Assembly (NCBI RefSeq): GCF_025854275.1
Contig: NZ_CP107567.1
Coordinates: 6,572,001 to 6,636,000 of the forward strand
Source of the DNA: Streptomyces peucetius
Lineage (GTDB): Bacteria; Actinomycetota; Actinomycetes; Streptomycetales; Streptomycetaceae
Length of the DNA stretch: 64,000 nt
Direction of reading: 5' to 3'
Made by a program: the position numbers and the translations under genes. The notes under the pieces were generated by a model that was not told the origin of the DNA, ran no database searches, and saw only the letters and a program-made list of their open reading frames with translations. Of this stretch, positions 16,628 through 25,290 are shown piece after piece. Within the stretch, counting starts at the first letter, position 1. Every line of letters begins with the position of its first letter.

Positions 16628-16765
16628 ATGGAGCAGTACAAGGTGTTCAGTCCGATCGCCGAGCAGGGCCAGCTCGCCCACCTGTCCGCCACCCACTCCA
16701 ACGCGCTCGTCGAGAACCCCTTCGACGACAACGCCGCCGCCGTCGAGACCGACAGCGACAAGTAA
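16628..16765 (+). CDS. RiPP precursor peptide, 45 residues
   Basis: ATG at 16628 with GGAGAG 7 nt upstream. The peptide starts MEQYKVFSPIAEQGQ and continues through LAHLSATHSNALVENP to an acidic tail ending in ETDSDK. It has no cysteine, two His (18 and 23), five Ser (8, 20, 24 and 43 plus none in the leader start) or fewer depending on cleavage, two Thr (22 and 41) and one Asn-Pro-Phe-Asp-Asp patch. The Ser/Thr/His cluster at 18-24 is the best candidate core for YcaO-made oxazolines or other backbone changes. It sits immediately before the E1-like, peptidase, YcaO and dehydrogenase genes, and an attenuator-like hairpin follows it, as expected for a precursor needed in excess. Confidence 0.75.
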   Translation: MEQYKVFSPIAEQGQLAHLSATHSNALVENPFDDNAAAVETDSDK

Positions 16766-16774
16766 GCCCCCGCC

Positions 16775-16807
16775 GGGCCCGTCCGGAACGCCGTTCCGGA
16801 CGGGTCC
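16775..16807 (+). terminator. Attenuator-like hairpin after the precursor gene
   Basis: CCCGTCCGGAACG (16778-16790) and CGTTCCGGACGGG (16792-16804) form a 13-bp perfect stem, extendable to about 16 bp. It begins 9 nt after the precursor stop and ends about 40 nt before the next start. It probably causes partial termination or stabilises the short precursor mRNA, giving more peptide than enzyme. Confidence 0.7.
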
Positions 16808-16845
16808 GGCCCGCAGCGCAGACCCCGAACCCCTCAGGAGAACCC

Positions 16846-17634
16846 GTGGCCACCGTGCGACTCGCCCCCGGCGTCGCCCTTGTCACCGTCCCCGGCCACG
16901 GCCTCGCCGTCCGGACCCCGGACGGCGCGTTCCTCCGCGTCGACACCGGCGCGGCGGACCAGGACGCGCTCGTGGCCCAGCTGACCCGTGGCTGCGGCGA
17001 CGACACGGAACTCGCCCGCCTGACCGCCGCCTTCGCCGACGCGGGTTTCCTGGCCCGGACGGACGACATCCGCGCGCCCCTCAACGGACGCACCGTCGTC
17101 CTCCTCGGCGACCCGGTCCTCACCGAGCCGCTCGCCCGCTTCGTCCGTGCCGAGGGCGGCGAGGTGCGCCATGCCGGGCCCGACGACCTAGGGGGCACCG
17201 GTCCGTCGACGGCCGTGGTCTGGTGCCTGGACTCGCCCGTCCCGAACGGCCTGTGGGACGAGGCCGACCGACTGCCTGCCCGGGGCACCTGCTGGCTGCG
17301 CTGCCACCGCGAGGGCGCCACGGTCTGGACCGAGCCGTTCGCTGCCGCGACAGGCGACGTCACCTCCGCGGACGTACGGCTCCGGCGGCTCGCCGCGACC
17401 CCGGCCCACCGCGAACTCGCCGCCTACTGGGCGGGTTCACGCACCGACGACACGGGCCCCGCCCACAACGCCGCCTCGGCCGCCCTGACGGCCTCCCTGA
17501 TCACCGCCGATCTCATCGCCTGGGCGGCGGGACGGCCCGGGGGCCGCAGACTGCGCCGTGTCGACGTGCGCGACCTCACGGTCACCGAGCACCCCGTGCT
17601 GCCGGTGCCGGCCGTCGCACCGCTCGACCGATGA
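16846..17634 (+). CDS. E1-like leader-peptide-binding protein (TOMM cyclodehydratase partner)
   Basis: GTG at 16846 with AGGAG 5 nt upstream; 262 residues. The N-terminal 90 residues (VRLAPGVALVTVPGHGLAVRTPDGAFLRVDTG, then a helix ending in FADAGFLAR) look like the small winged-helix RiPP-recognition element. The remainder is a ThiF/E1-like fold without a recognisable ATP site or zinc cysteines, ending with DVRDLTVTEHPVLPVPAV, typical of the ocin/TOMM ThiF-like group. Such proteins capture the leader and deliver it to the YcaO enzyme, which here is a separate polypeptide at 19121. Its stop overlaps the next start (ATGA). Confidence 0.75.
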   Translation: MATVRLAPGVALVTVPGHGLAVRTPDGAFLRVDTGAADQDALVAQLTRGCGDDTELARLTAAFADAGFLARTDDIRAPLNGRTVVLLGDPVLTEPLARFVRAEGGEVRHAGPDDLGGTGPSTAVVWCLDSPVPNGLWDEADRLPARGTCWLRCHREGATVWTEPFAAATGDVTSADVRLRRLAATPAHRELAAYWAGSRTDDTGPAHNAASAALTASLITADLIAWAAGRPGGRRLRRVDVRDLTVTEHPVLPVPAVAPLDR

Positions 17635-19124
17635 GGGCCGCGACCGTCCCCGTACCGGGCGCCCGGCTGGCAACCGCCGTGCAACTGCCGGACGGTGACG
17701 GCCCGTTCCCGGCCGTCGTGATCCGTACCCCGTACGGACAGGTCGGCCACCGCGACGAGGCCCGCGCCTGGGCGGCCCGCGGCTTCGCCGCGGTCGTCCA
17801 GGACGTACGCGGCCGGCACGGGTCCACCGGTGACTGGCACCCCTACCGGCACGAGGAGGCCGACAGCGCCGCGACGCTCCGCTGGGTCCGCGGCCACCGC
17901 TGGTCCGACGGGCGCGTCGTCGCCGCCGGGGCGTCGTACGCCGCGCACTGCGCACTCGCGGCCACGGCGGCCGTCGAGTCGGCGGACCGGCCCGACGCGG
18001 TGATCGCCGCGGTGCCCGCCCTCGGCCTCGCCGAAACGGCCCGCGAGGCCGGCGGCGTCGAACGGCTCGCGGCCCGCGCGGGCTGGTGGGCCGCGCACGG
18101 CGACCGGCCCGACTCCGACGCCACCGCCCTCGACAAGGCCCTCGCCCGCGACCCCCGGCTCCTCGAACATCTCCCCCTGACCACCTTCCCCGAGCGCCTC
18201 GGCCGCGCCCTGCCGTCCTGGCCGGCGCTCTGGGACGCGTCCCGCCGGCCCCGTCCAAGGCCCCGTGCGCCCCTCCCGCTCCTCGCGGTCGGCGGCACTC
18301 GCGACCCGTTCGCCGACGACACCCTGCGGCTCTGGGCGGAGTGGGCGGGCCCCGCCCGGCTGCTGCTCGGCCCGTGGGGGCACGGCCTGACCTCCGAACC
18401 GGCCCCCGAGGCCCGCCCGGGACACCGGATCCGGCTCGGCGAGCTGTACGTGACCTGGGCACGGGCCGCCCTCACCGGCGCTCTTGGCCGCGAACGCCGC
18501 GGTGCGGTCGCGCTCGGCGACAGCGAGCACTGGTACCCGGCCGCGCCGGACACGGGAGAGCGGACCACCTGGCCGTTCGGCGTACCGAGCGGCCTGCGGC
18601 TCCTGCGGGGCGGCACGTTCGTCGCCGATCCCCAAAGCCCCGTACGGTCCGACGACTTGAACGTGCCGACCGGTGAGGCGCCCGACCGCGCCCTGCTCGT
18701 CACGCCGCCCCTGCCCCGGCCCCTCGACCTGCTCGGGACGGCGGAGGCCCGGCTGTGCGCCACCGCGGACACCCCCACCGCCGACTGGGCGGTACGCGTC
18801 GTCGCCCTCGATCCGGCCGGCCGCGCGGCGCCGCTCGCCACCGGCGTCGTCCGCAGGTCCGGCCCGCCCGGCGCACCGGCCGCGTTCCGCGTGCCGCTCG
18901 GCCCGGTCGCGCGCCGGCTGCCCGCCGGGACCCGGCTGCGGGTGGAGGTGGCCGGGCACCACTTCCCGGCCCACGCCCGCAATCCGCACACCGGTGAGGA
19001 CCCGGTCCGCGCCACCCGCCTCATCGCCTCCCGGCGGACCGTACGCACGGCCGGCAGCGGCCTTCTGCTGCCCGTCGTACGCGGCAGCCGGCCCGTCGAT
19101 CCCGTACAGGAGACCCGCAGTTGA
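17631..19124 (+). CDS. CocE/NonD (S15) family hydrolase, candidate leader or tailoring peptidase
   Basis: A 497-residue alpha/beta hydrolase, ATG overlapping the previous stop. The family signature is clear: RTPYGQVGHRDEARAWAARGFAAVVQDVRGRHGSTGDW at the N-terminus, nucleophile elbow GASYAAH (Ser102), GGTRDPF (Asp225) and GPWGHG (His251). The C-terminal jelly-roll domain (about 340-490) is also present. S15 enzymes cut after Xaa-Pro or hydrolyse esters and amides. The precursor carries Ser-Pro at 8-9 and Asn-Pro at 30-31, so trimming at proline is conceivable. An amide or ester tailoring step is the alternative. Full overlap coupling to both neighbours supports a role in maturation. Confidence 0.75.
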   Translation: MRAATVPVPGARLATAVQLPDGDGPFPAVVIRTPYGQVGHRDEARAWAARGFAAVVQDVRGRHGSTGDWHPYRHEEADSAATLRWVRGHRWSDGRVVAAGASYAAHCALAATAAVESADRPDAVIAAVPALGLAETAREAGGVERLAARAGWWAAHGDRPDSDATALDKALARDPRLLEHLPLTTFPERLGRALPSWPALWDASRRPRPRPRAPLPLLAVGGTRDPFADDTLRLWAEWAGPARLLLGPWGHGLTSEPAPEARPGHRIRLGELYVTWARAALTGALGRERRGAVALGDSEHWYPAAPDTGERTTWPFGVPSGLRLLRGGTFVADPQSPVRSDDLNVPTGEAPDRALLVTPPLPRPLDLLGTAEARLCATADTPTADWAVRVVALDPAGRAAPLATGVVRRSGPPGAPAAFRVPLGPVARRLPAGTRLRVEVAGHHFPAHARNPHTGEDPVRATRLIASRRTVRTAGSGLLLPVVRGSRPVDPVQETRS

Positions 19125-20488
19125 CCACTACCCTCACCCTCGACAGCCTGGTGGACCCCGTCTGCGGGCTGATACGCGGCGTCGAGCCCGTGCCGCACCC
19201 GGCGGGTGCGCCGCCCCGCTACACCGCCATGACCGCGGACGTCGGTGACGCACGCCGCTTCGGGGCGTGGCCGGCCGACCGGGTGTCCCTCGGCACGACC
19301 TTCGGCGATCCGGAGGGCGCGCGGATCGCCGCCGTCGCCGAGGCCGTCGAACGCTACTGCGGCAACCGGCTGCCCCCGCCGGGACACCCCGGCGCACCGC
19401 GCAGGGCAACCGCCGCCGAACTCGTGGCGGAGGGCGGCACCGTGTACGGGCCGGGCGAGCTGCCCGCCTACGCCGACTGGCAGTACGCACGTCCCGGGTT
19501 CGAGTACCGCCGTCTCACCGCGGACACTCCGGCGCTGTGGGCCCGCGGGCAGGAGAACGGCGAGGAGTGCTGGGCGCCCGTCGCGCTCACCCACCTCAAC
19601 TGGCGTCAGGGCGACCTGCGGTCCCTGCCCCGTACGCACCATCTCAACTACGCCGGGATCGCCACCGGCCAGGGCTTCGACGACGCCGTGGAGCGAGGGC
19701 TGCTGGAAGTCGTCGAACGCGACGCGCTCGAACTGTGGTGGCATCTCGACGGCCCCGCCCGCGGCATAGACCCCGCCTCCGTCCCCGGTCTCACCCGCGA
19801 CCTCGACGGCTGTGACCTCGAGGTCTCCATCGTGGAGATGCCCTCCGAGTTCGCGCCGTGCATGGCGGCCCTCGTGCACGACCCGGCACGCGGCATCCAC
19901 GCCGCCGGTTTCGCCTGCCGTTACGACCCGGCGGAGGCCGCCCGCAAGGCCGTCCTGGAGGCGGTGCACACCTGGGTCTTCACCCAGGGCGCCACCGACG
20001 CCGACGGCTGGGTCTTCCGCGCGATCGACGCCGGGATGCTGGCACGCGGCCTCTACCTCGACCACCGGGCCGACCGCCGCTACCTCGACGACTGCGGCAC
20101 CGACTTCCGTGCCGTACGCGACCTGGGCGCGCACGTCCAGGTATGGCTCGACCCGCGGATGGCGCCGCTGGCCGGCCGCTTCACCCGTCCGGCGCTCGGC
20201 GTGGTCCCGGTCGACGAGGTGGCGGCGGGCAGCAGGGCCGTGCTCGACGAACGCCTGGCGGCGGGCGGGCACCGGGTCATCACCCTCGATCTGACCACGG
20301 AGGACGTCGCGGAGACGCCGCTGCGGGTGGCGCGTGTGCTCGTCTCCGGGCTCGTCCCCAACGCGCCGGCCGCGTTCGCCTACCTCGGCTGCCCGCGCTT
20401 CGGGCACGCGGCGCGGGCACGCGGCTGGCGCACCGAAGTCCCGCAGTCCGCGAGCGACTTCACGCTCGCACCGCCCCCGCACATGTGA
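19121..20488 (+). CDS. YcaO-domain RiPP-modifying enzyme (cyclodehydratase subunit)
   Basis: A 455-residue protein whose TTG start overlaps the previous stop (TTGA). YcaO ATP/Mg sites are visible: ExxER with Glu74, Glu77 and Arg78 (AEAVERYCG), and GLLEVVERDALELWW with Glu196, Glu199, Arg200 and Asp201, followed by ARKAVLEAVHTW. It activates backbone amides with ATP so that Ser, Thr, Cys or another nucleophile can attack, giving azolines, thioamides or amidines. The C-terminus ends LAPPPHM, a proline-rich tail like the PxPxP end of azoline-forming members. No thioamide helper (TfuA) is present. With no Cys in the precursor, oxazolines or an amidine are the likely products. Confidence 0.85.
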   Translation: MTTTLTLDSLVDPVCGLIRGVEPVPHPAGAPPRYTAMTADVGDARRFGAWPADRVSLGTTFGDPEGARIAAVAEAVERYCGNRLPPPGHPGAPRRATAAELVAEGGTVYGPGELPAYADWQYARPGFEYRRLTADTPALWARGQENGEECWAPVALTHLNWRQGDLRSLPRTHHLNYAGIATGQGFDDAVERGLLEVVERDALELWWHLDGPARGIDPASVPGLTRDLDGCDLEVSIVEMPSEFAPCMAALVHDPARGIHAAGFACRYDPAEAARKAVLEAVHTWVFTQGATDADGWVFRAIDAGMLARGLYLDHRADRRYLDDCGTDFRAVRDLGAHVQVWLDPRMAPLAGRFTRPALGVVPVDEVAAGSRAVLDERLAAGGHRVITLDLTTEDVAETPLRVARVLVSGLVPNAPAAFAYLGCPRFGHAARARGWRTEVPQSASDFTLAPPPHM

Positions 20489-20495
20489 GGCACCG

Positions 20496-21845
20496 ATGGA
20501 GTCGTCCGTCACCCGAGCGCTGACCCTGGCCCGTTCCGCGCAGGCCCCCGGCCCGGACTTCCCGGCCGGTCCGGCGAGCGTGCCCCTGCCGGGGGAGGCG
20601 CTGCCCGTCCCGGCCCGGCTCGACCGGATGCTGCGGCTGTCCCTCGCGGGCCGCAGGCTGCGGCCCGTCCCGTCGGCCGGCGCACTCCACCCCGTCGACA
20701 CGTACCTGCTCGTCGGGGCGGGCTGCGGGCTGCCGCCGGGCGTCCACGTCTACGACCCGGCGCGCCACCGCCTGCACCGGTGCGGCCCCGCCCCGTGCCC
20801 GGCGCCGCCGGGTGCCGTCGCCGTCCTGGGCGTCACCGCCCGCCGCACCGTGTCGCACTACGGCCACCGTGCCTGGCCCCTGGTGCTCCTGGACGTGGGC
20901 CACGCGGCGGCCGCGCTCGCCCTGGCCGGGGCGCACGCGGTGTGCCTGGACGCCGACGGCGGGCTGCTGTCGGGCGCGAGCGGCGCACCGGTGGCCCTGG
21001 CCGCCGTCCGGCTGACGGCCGACGCGGCGCCGGACGGCCTCGTCCGCTGGGCGGCCCGTGCGACCGGAGGGCGGATCCCGGCCCCGGAGGGGCCCGAGGT
21101 CCTGCGCACGGCCGTGGCGGTCCTCGCCGAACTCGCCGCCGCCGGCGGGAAGTCCGGCACCTGGCGCGCTGCCACGGGCCCCCTCCTGCCGGACTCCGTG
21201 CTGCTGTCGCGGCGCAGCGCGCCCCCCGGGTTCCACGACCTGCCGCCCCACGAGGCGCTGGCGCGTGTCCTGGCGGCGGCGCGGGCCGCCTCCCCGGACG
21301 GCCTCGGCTGGACCCTCGCGGTGAGCGGCCCCCGCCCCGGCCTCCTGACGGCCCCCACACCCGCGCCGCCTGCCGAGTCCACCGTGCCCGGTTCCGCCGC
21401 CGCGCCGGCGCACCGCACCGCCCCGGCCGACGGCTCCCTGCCACCGCTGCGCCGCCTCGGGTCGAGTCCGGCCGATCCGTTCGGGACCGCGCCGGCCGCC
21501 GGGACCGTGCCACCGCTGCGCCGCCTCGCGTCGGGCGACGTGCTGCCGACCCTCGCCCACTGGGCCGCCGGACAGGGCTGGATCGCCGGAGCCGGAGCCG
21601 TGCTCCTCGCCCACGGCTGCCCCTCCGGCGCCACGGCGGCCCAGGTGCGGCACTGCCACCTCGCCGCCGGACACGGCGTCGCCCACGCCCAGGCTGCGGC
21701 GACCGCCCTCGGCATCCACTCCCGGCCCGTCGGCTCCTGGCAGGGCGCCGACCTCGGGGCCGCGCTCGGCGGACCGGCCGGGCGCGACTGGGTCGTGCAC
21801 GGCCTGGCCCTGGGCCGTACGACACAAGGAGACGAACCGTCATGA
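20496..21845 (+). CDS. SagB-type FMN-dependent dehydrogenase (azoline oxidase-like)
   Basis: A 449-residue protein starting with ATG at 20496, 7 nt after the YcaO stop. The nitroreductase-fold signature of SagB proteins, RRLRPVPSAGALHPVDTYLLV (near residues 50-70), and a second FMN-site segment (VSHYGHRAWPLVLLDVGHAAAALALAGA) are present. A Pro/Ala-rich linker of about 60 residues follows, with two near-identical LPPLRRL / VPPLRRL repeats. The last 130 residues (TLAHWAAGQGWIAGAGAVLLAHG) look like a degenerate second nitroreductase half. SagB enzymes oxidise azolines to azoles with FMN. I do not see the usual catalytic Lys-Tyr pair, so activity is uncertain. Confidence 0.7.
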   Translation: MESSVTRALTLARSAQAPGPDFPAGPASVPLPGEALPVPARLDRMLRLSLAGRRLRPVPSAGALHPVDTYLLVGAGCGLPPGVHVYDPARHRLHRCGPAPCPAPPGAVAVLGVTARRTVSHYGHRAWPLVLLDVGHAAAALALAGAHAVCLDADGGLLSGASGAPVALAAVRLTADAAPDGLVRWAARATGGRIPAPEGPEVLRTAVAVLAELAAAGGKSGTWRAATGPLLPDSVLLSRRSAPPGFHDLPPHEALARVLAAARAASPDGLGWTLAVSGPRPGLLTAPTPAPPAESTVPGSAAAPAHRTAPADGSLPPLRRLGSSPADPFGTAPAAGTVPPLRRLASGDVLPTLAHWAAGQGWIAGAGAVLLAHGCPSGATAAQVRHCHLAAGHGVAHAQAAATALGIHSRPVGSWQGADLGAALGGPAGRDWVVHGLALGRTTQGDEPS

Positions 21846-23584
21846 TGCTCCACCCGGAGCTGCTGCGCGCCGCGCGCACCGCGCGCCGCCCCCTGCTCAC
21901 GGCCACCGCGCTCCTCGCGGCCGTCGCGGCGACCCACCTCGCCCAGGCCGTGCTGCTCGCCCTCGTCCTGGCCCGGATCGCCCGCGGCGACACCGGCGGA
22001 GCGCCGTTGCCGCTGCTGCTCGGCGCGGTCCTCACGGCCGTGCTCGTACGCGCCGTCCTCGGCCGCCTCCAGCGGCGTGTCGCGGTGAGCGCCGGAGCCG
22101 CCGTGCGGACCGGTCTGCGCGACCGGCTGCTCGAACGCCTCGGCCGCACGGGCCCCCCGCAGCACGCGGAGGCCCGCGCCGGCGCCGTACGCGCCACCCT
22201 CGTCGACGGTGTCGAGGGGGTCGACGCGTACATCTCCCGCTATCTGCCGCAGCTGCTGATCACCTGCGCCGTGCCGCCACTGCTGCTGATCGCGGTGGCG
22301 GCCGTCGAACCGTGGACCGTCCTCGCCCTCGGACCCGCCCTCGTCGTCGCGCTGTTCGCGCCGCGCTGGTGGGACAAGCTGCTGGAACGCCGGGGACAGC
22401 AGCACTGGGGCGCCTACGAGGCCCTGTCCGCGGACTACCTCGAGGCGCTGCAGGGCATGCCCGCCCTGCGCGCCGCCGGTGCGGTGGGCCGTACCAGGGC
22501 GCGCCTGGAGGAGCGGTCGCGGGCGCTGCACCGGGCGACGGTCGCCAAACTCCGCGTCTCGCTCGTCGACACCGGGATCACCGACCTCGCCGTGCAGGGC
22601 GGCACGGTCGCCGCCGCACTCGTCGCCTGCGCGTCCGCCGCGTCGGGGCACGCGACGCCCACGGCCACCTACCTGGTCCTGATGCTCGCCTCCGAATGCT
22701 TCCGGCCGGTACGGGACCTGTCCAGGGAGTGGCACTCGGGATACCTCGGGGTGTCGGCCGCGGACGGGATCGCCGAGCTGCGCACCGCGGAGGGGGGCGT
22801 CCCCGACACCGGGCGGACCGTCGCCGCCTGGCACGCGGCTCCCGAAGTCCGCTTCGAGGACGTGCACTTCACGCATCCCGGCGGTCGCGGTCCCGCCCTG
22901 GGCGGCGTGAGCTTCACCGCACGCCCCGGCCGGGTGACGGCGGTCGTCGGCCCGTCCGGGGCCGGCAAGTCCACACTGCTCGGCCTGCTGCTGCGGCGCG
23001 CGGACCCGGACGAGGGCCGGGTACTCGTCAACGGCGTCGACACCACCGCGTACACGCTCCCGTCCCTGCGGCGGGGGATCGCGGTCGTCTCGCAGGAGAC
23101 GTACCTCTTCCACGCGACCGTCGCCGAGAACCTGCGCCTGGGCGCCCCCGGCGCGAGTGACACGGCGCTGCACGACGCGGCCCGCACCGCCGGCATCCAC
23201 GACGAGATCGTCGGGCTGCCCGACGGCTACGACACCCTGGTCGGCGAGCGCGGTGCGACGCTCTCCGGCGGACAGCGCCAACGGCTGGCCCTGGCGCGGG
23301 CGTTGCTCGCCGACGCGCCGGTCCTCGTGCTCGACGAGGCGACCAGCGCGGTCGACGAGCATCGCGAGGCCCGCATCGTCGAAGAGCTGCTGCGGGCCGC
23401 CCGGGGCCGTACATGCCTGGTCGTCGCGCACCGGCTCGACTCCGTACGCGAGGCCGACACCATCGTCGTCCTCGACGGCGGACGGGTGGACGCCGTCGGC
23501 GGCCACGCCGGCCTGCTCGCGGGCGACGGCGTGTACGCGCGCCTCGTCGCGGCCGGACACACCGACACGGAAAGGGCCGCATGA
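21842..23584 (+). CDS. ABC half-transporter (membrane domain + ATPase), CydD-like, first of a pair
   Basis: A 580-residue protein, ATG overlapping the SagB stop. The N-terminal 320 residues hold six hydrophobic segments of the type I exporter fold. The ATPase half has Walker A GPSGAGKST, Q-loop SQETYLF, signature LSGGQRQR, Walker B VLVLDEATSAVD and switch VVAHRL, all canonical. It pairs with the next gene (ATGA overlap) as a heterodimer, as in CydDC-type systems. Within this operon the best role is export of the mature peptide. No peptidase domain is fused, so leader removal must happen elsewhere. Confidence 0.8.
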   Translation: MMLHPELLRAARTARRPLLTATALLAAVAATHLAQAVLLALVLARIARGDTGGAPLPLLLGAVLTAVLVRAVLGRLQRRVAVSAGAAVRTGLRDRLLERLGRTGPPQHAEARAGAVRATLVDGVEGVDAYISRYLPQLLITCAVPPLLLIAVAAVEPWTVLALGPALVVALFAPRWWDKLLERRGQQHWGAYEALSADYLEALQGMPALRAAGAVGRTRARLEERSRALHRATVAKLRVSLVDTGITDLAVQGGTVAAALVACASAASGHATPTATYLVLMLASECFRPVRDLSREWHSGYLGVSAADGIAELRTAEGGVPDTGRTVAAWHAAPEVRFEDVHFTHPGGRGPALGGVSFTARPGRVTAVVGPSGAGKSTLLGLLLRRADPDEGRVLVNGVDTTAYTLPSLRRGIAVVSQETYLFHATVAENLRLGAPGASDTALHDAARTAGIHDEIVGLPDGYDTLVGERGATLSGGQRQRLALARALLADAPVLVLDEATSAVDEHREARIVEELLRAARGRTCLVVAHRLDSVREADTIVVLDGGRVDAVGGHAGLLAGDGVYARLVAAGHTDTERAA

Positions 23585-25290
23585 ACCCCGAACGAGGCGC
23601 CCTGCGCGCCCTGCTGCCCGTGCTCGCGGCGCACCGCGCCATGACCCTGCGCACCTTCTGCGCCGCGCTCGCCGGCCAGGCGTCGCTCGTCGCACTGGTC
23701 ACCCTCACCGCCCACACCGTCGGCACGGCCGTCGTCGAGCGGCGGGCCCCGGGCGCCGGCACGGTCGCCGCCCTCCTCGCGCTCGTCGCGGTCCGTGCCC
23801 TCGCGACCTGGCGGGAGATGGACCTCTCGCACGACCTCGCCTACCGGGTCCTCGCGGAACTGCGCATCCGCGTCTTCGACGGCCTCGCCCGCAGCGCGCC
23901 CGCGCGCATCGCGGGACGGCGCAGCGGGGACCTGGCGTCGGCGGCGCTCGGGGACGTGGAGGCGCTGGAGTTCTTCTACGCCCACGCCGTGGCGCAGCTC
24001 GCCGCCTCCGGCGTGGTGTTCGGGGGCGGAACGGTCGCCCTCGGGCTGCTTGACCCCTGGCTGCTGCTCGCCGTGCTGCCCGTCGCGGCCCTGCTCACGC
24101 TCGCCCCGGTGCTGGAGTCACGCGGCCGGGCGGCCCGCGGAGCCCGCACCCGTGCGGCGGCCGCCGACCTGTCGGCGGAGACCGTCGAGACGGTCGACGG
24201 ACTGCGGGAACTGCTGACGTTCGGCGCGCTCGACGCCCGGCGCGAACGGCTCCGTGCCCACGGCAGGCGGCTCGGCGACGCCCAGCGTGCCGAGCAGGCA
24301 TGGGAGGCCGACGCCTCGGCCGTGCGTGACCTCCTCGTCGTCGTGGCCGTCCTCGGAGTCGTCCTCGCCGCGGCGCACACGTTCGCCGGCGCGTGGGCTC
24401 CCGCCGCGATGGCGCTCGCCCTCGGCGTGCTCGCGCCCGTCGCAGACTCGGCCGCCGCACTCGGCCAGGCGGGCGGGCTGCGGGCGGCGGCGGCGCGGGT
24501 GGGCGCGGCCGTACGGGCCCCGGCGGGTGCCCCCGAGCCCGCCGCGCCCCGGGGCCTGCCCACGGGACCGCTCGGTCTGCGGCTGCGGGACGTCCGCTTC
24601 GACTACGGCGGCCGCGCCGTGCTCGACGGGGTGGACCTGACGGTCCGGCCCGGCGAGACGCTCGCCCTCGTCGGCGTCTCCGGCGCGGGCAAATCGACGT
24701 GCGCGCACCTGGTGGCCCGGTTCTGGGACCCGGCGTCGGGCACGGTCGAACTCGTCCCGGAAACCGGCCCGCCGGTCGACCTGCGCGACTTGGCCGAGGC
24801 CGACCTGCGGGCCGCGGTGGCCGTCGTCGGCCAGGACGCGCCGCTGTTCCACGGCACCCTGGCCGACAACCTCCGCCTCGCCTCGCCGACGGCGACAGCG
24901 ACGGACGACGAACTGGCCGCCGTCGCCCGCCGCACGGGCGTCGACCGCATCGCCGACGGCTACGACACCCTGGTCGGCGAGCGCGGCACCACCCTCTCGG
25001 GCGGCCAGCGCGCCCGCATCGCCCTGGCCCGCGCGCTGCTGACCCGCCCGCGGGTCCTCGTCCTGGACGAGACGACGGCGAACCTCGACACCGAGGGCGA
25101 CGCCGCGGTCTCCGCGGCGCTCAGGGACGGCTCCCCGTCCCGTACGACCCTGCTGATCGCCCACCGCCCGTCGACGATCCGCCGCGCGGACCGGATCGCG
25201 GTGCTGGAGTCGGGGCGGGTGGTGCAGACGGGCACGTGGGATCAACTGACGGAGCAAGGGGGCGCGTTCGCCCGCGTCCTGACGCGCTGA
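23581..25290 (+). CDS. ABC half-transporter (membrane domain + ATPase), CydC-like, second of a pair
   Basis: A 569-residue partner of the preceding gene, overlapping it by 4 bp. Six hydrophobic segments lie in residues 15-290. The ATPase domain has Walker A GVSGAGKST, signature LSGGQRAR, Walker B VLVLDETTANLD and switch IAHRPSTI. The Walker B Glu is intact (DET) and no site is obviously dead, although the signature ends RAR instead of RQR. Last gene of the RiPP operon; transcription runs into repeat element B. Confidence 0.8.
   Translation: MNPERGALRALLPVLAAHRAMTLRTFCAALAGQASLVALVTLTAHTVGTAVVERRAPGAGTVAALLALVAVRALATWREMDLSHDLAYRVLAELRIRVFDGLARSAPARIAGRRSGDLASAALGDVEALEFFYAHAVAQLAASGVVFGGGTVALGLLDPWLLLAVLPVAALLTLAPVLESRGRAARGARTRAAAADLSAETVETVDGLRELLTFGALDARRERLRAHGRRLGDAQRAEQAWEADASAVRDLLVVVAVLGVVLAAAHTFAGAWAPAAMALALGVLAPVADSAAALGQAGGLRAAAARVGAAVRAPAGAPEPAAPRGLPTGPLGLRLRDVRFDYGGRAVLDGVDLTVRPGETLALVGVSGAGKSTCAHLVARFWDPASGTVELVPETGPPVDLRDLAEADLRAAVAVVGQDAPLFHGTLADNLRLASPTATATDDELAAVARRTGVDRIADGYDTLVGERGTTLSGGQRARIALARALLTRPRVLVLDETTANLDTEGDAAVSAALRDGSPSRTTLLIAHRPSTIRRADRIAVLESGRVVQTGTWDQLTEQGGAFARVLTR

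Noticed and set aside
21842..25290. CydDC of the cytochrome bd oxidase operon
   Set aside because: No cydAB genes are present and the pair is translationally coupled to the SagB gene, so RiPP export is preferred although the fold is CydDC-like.
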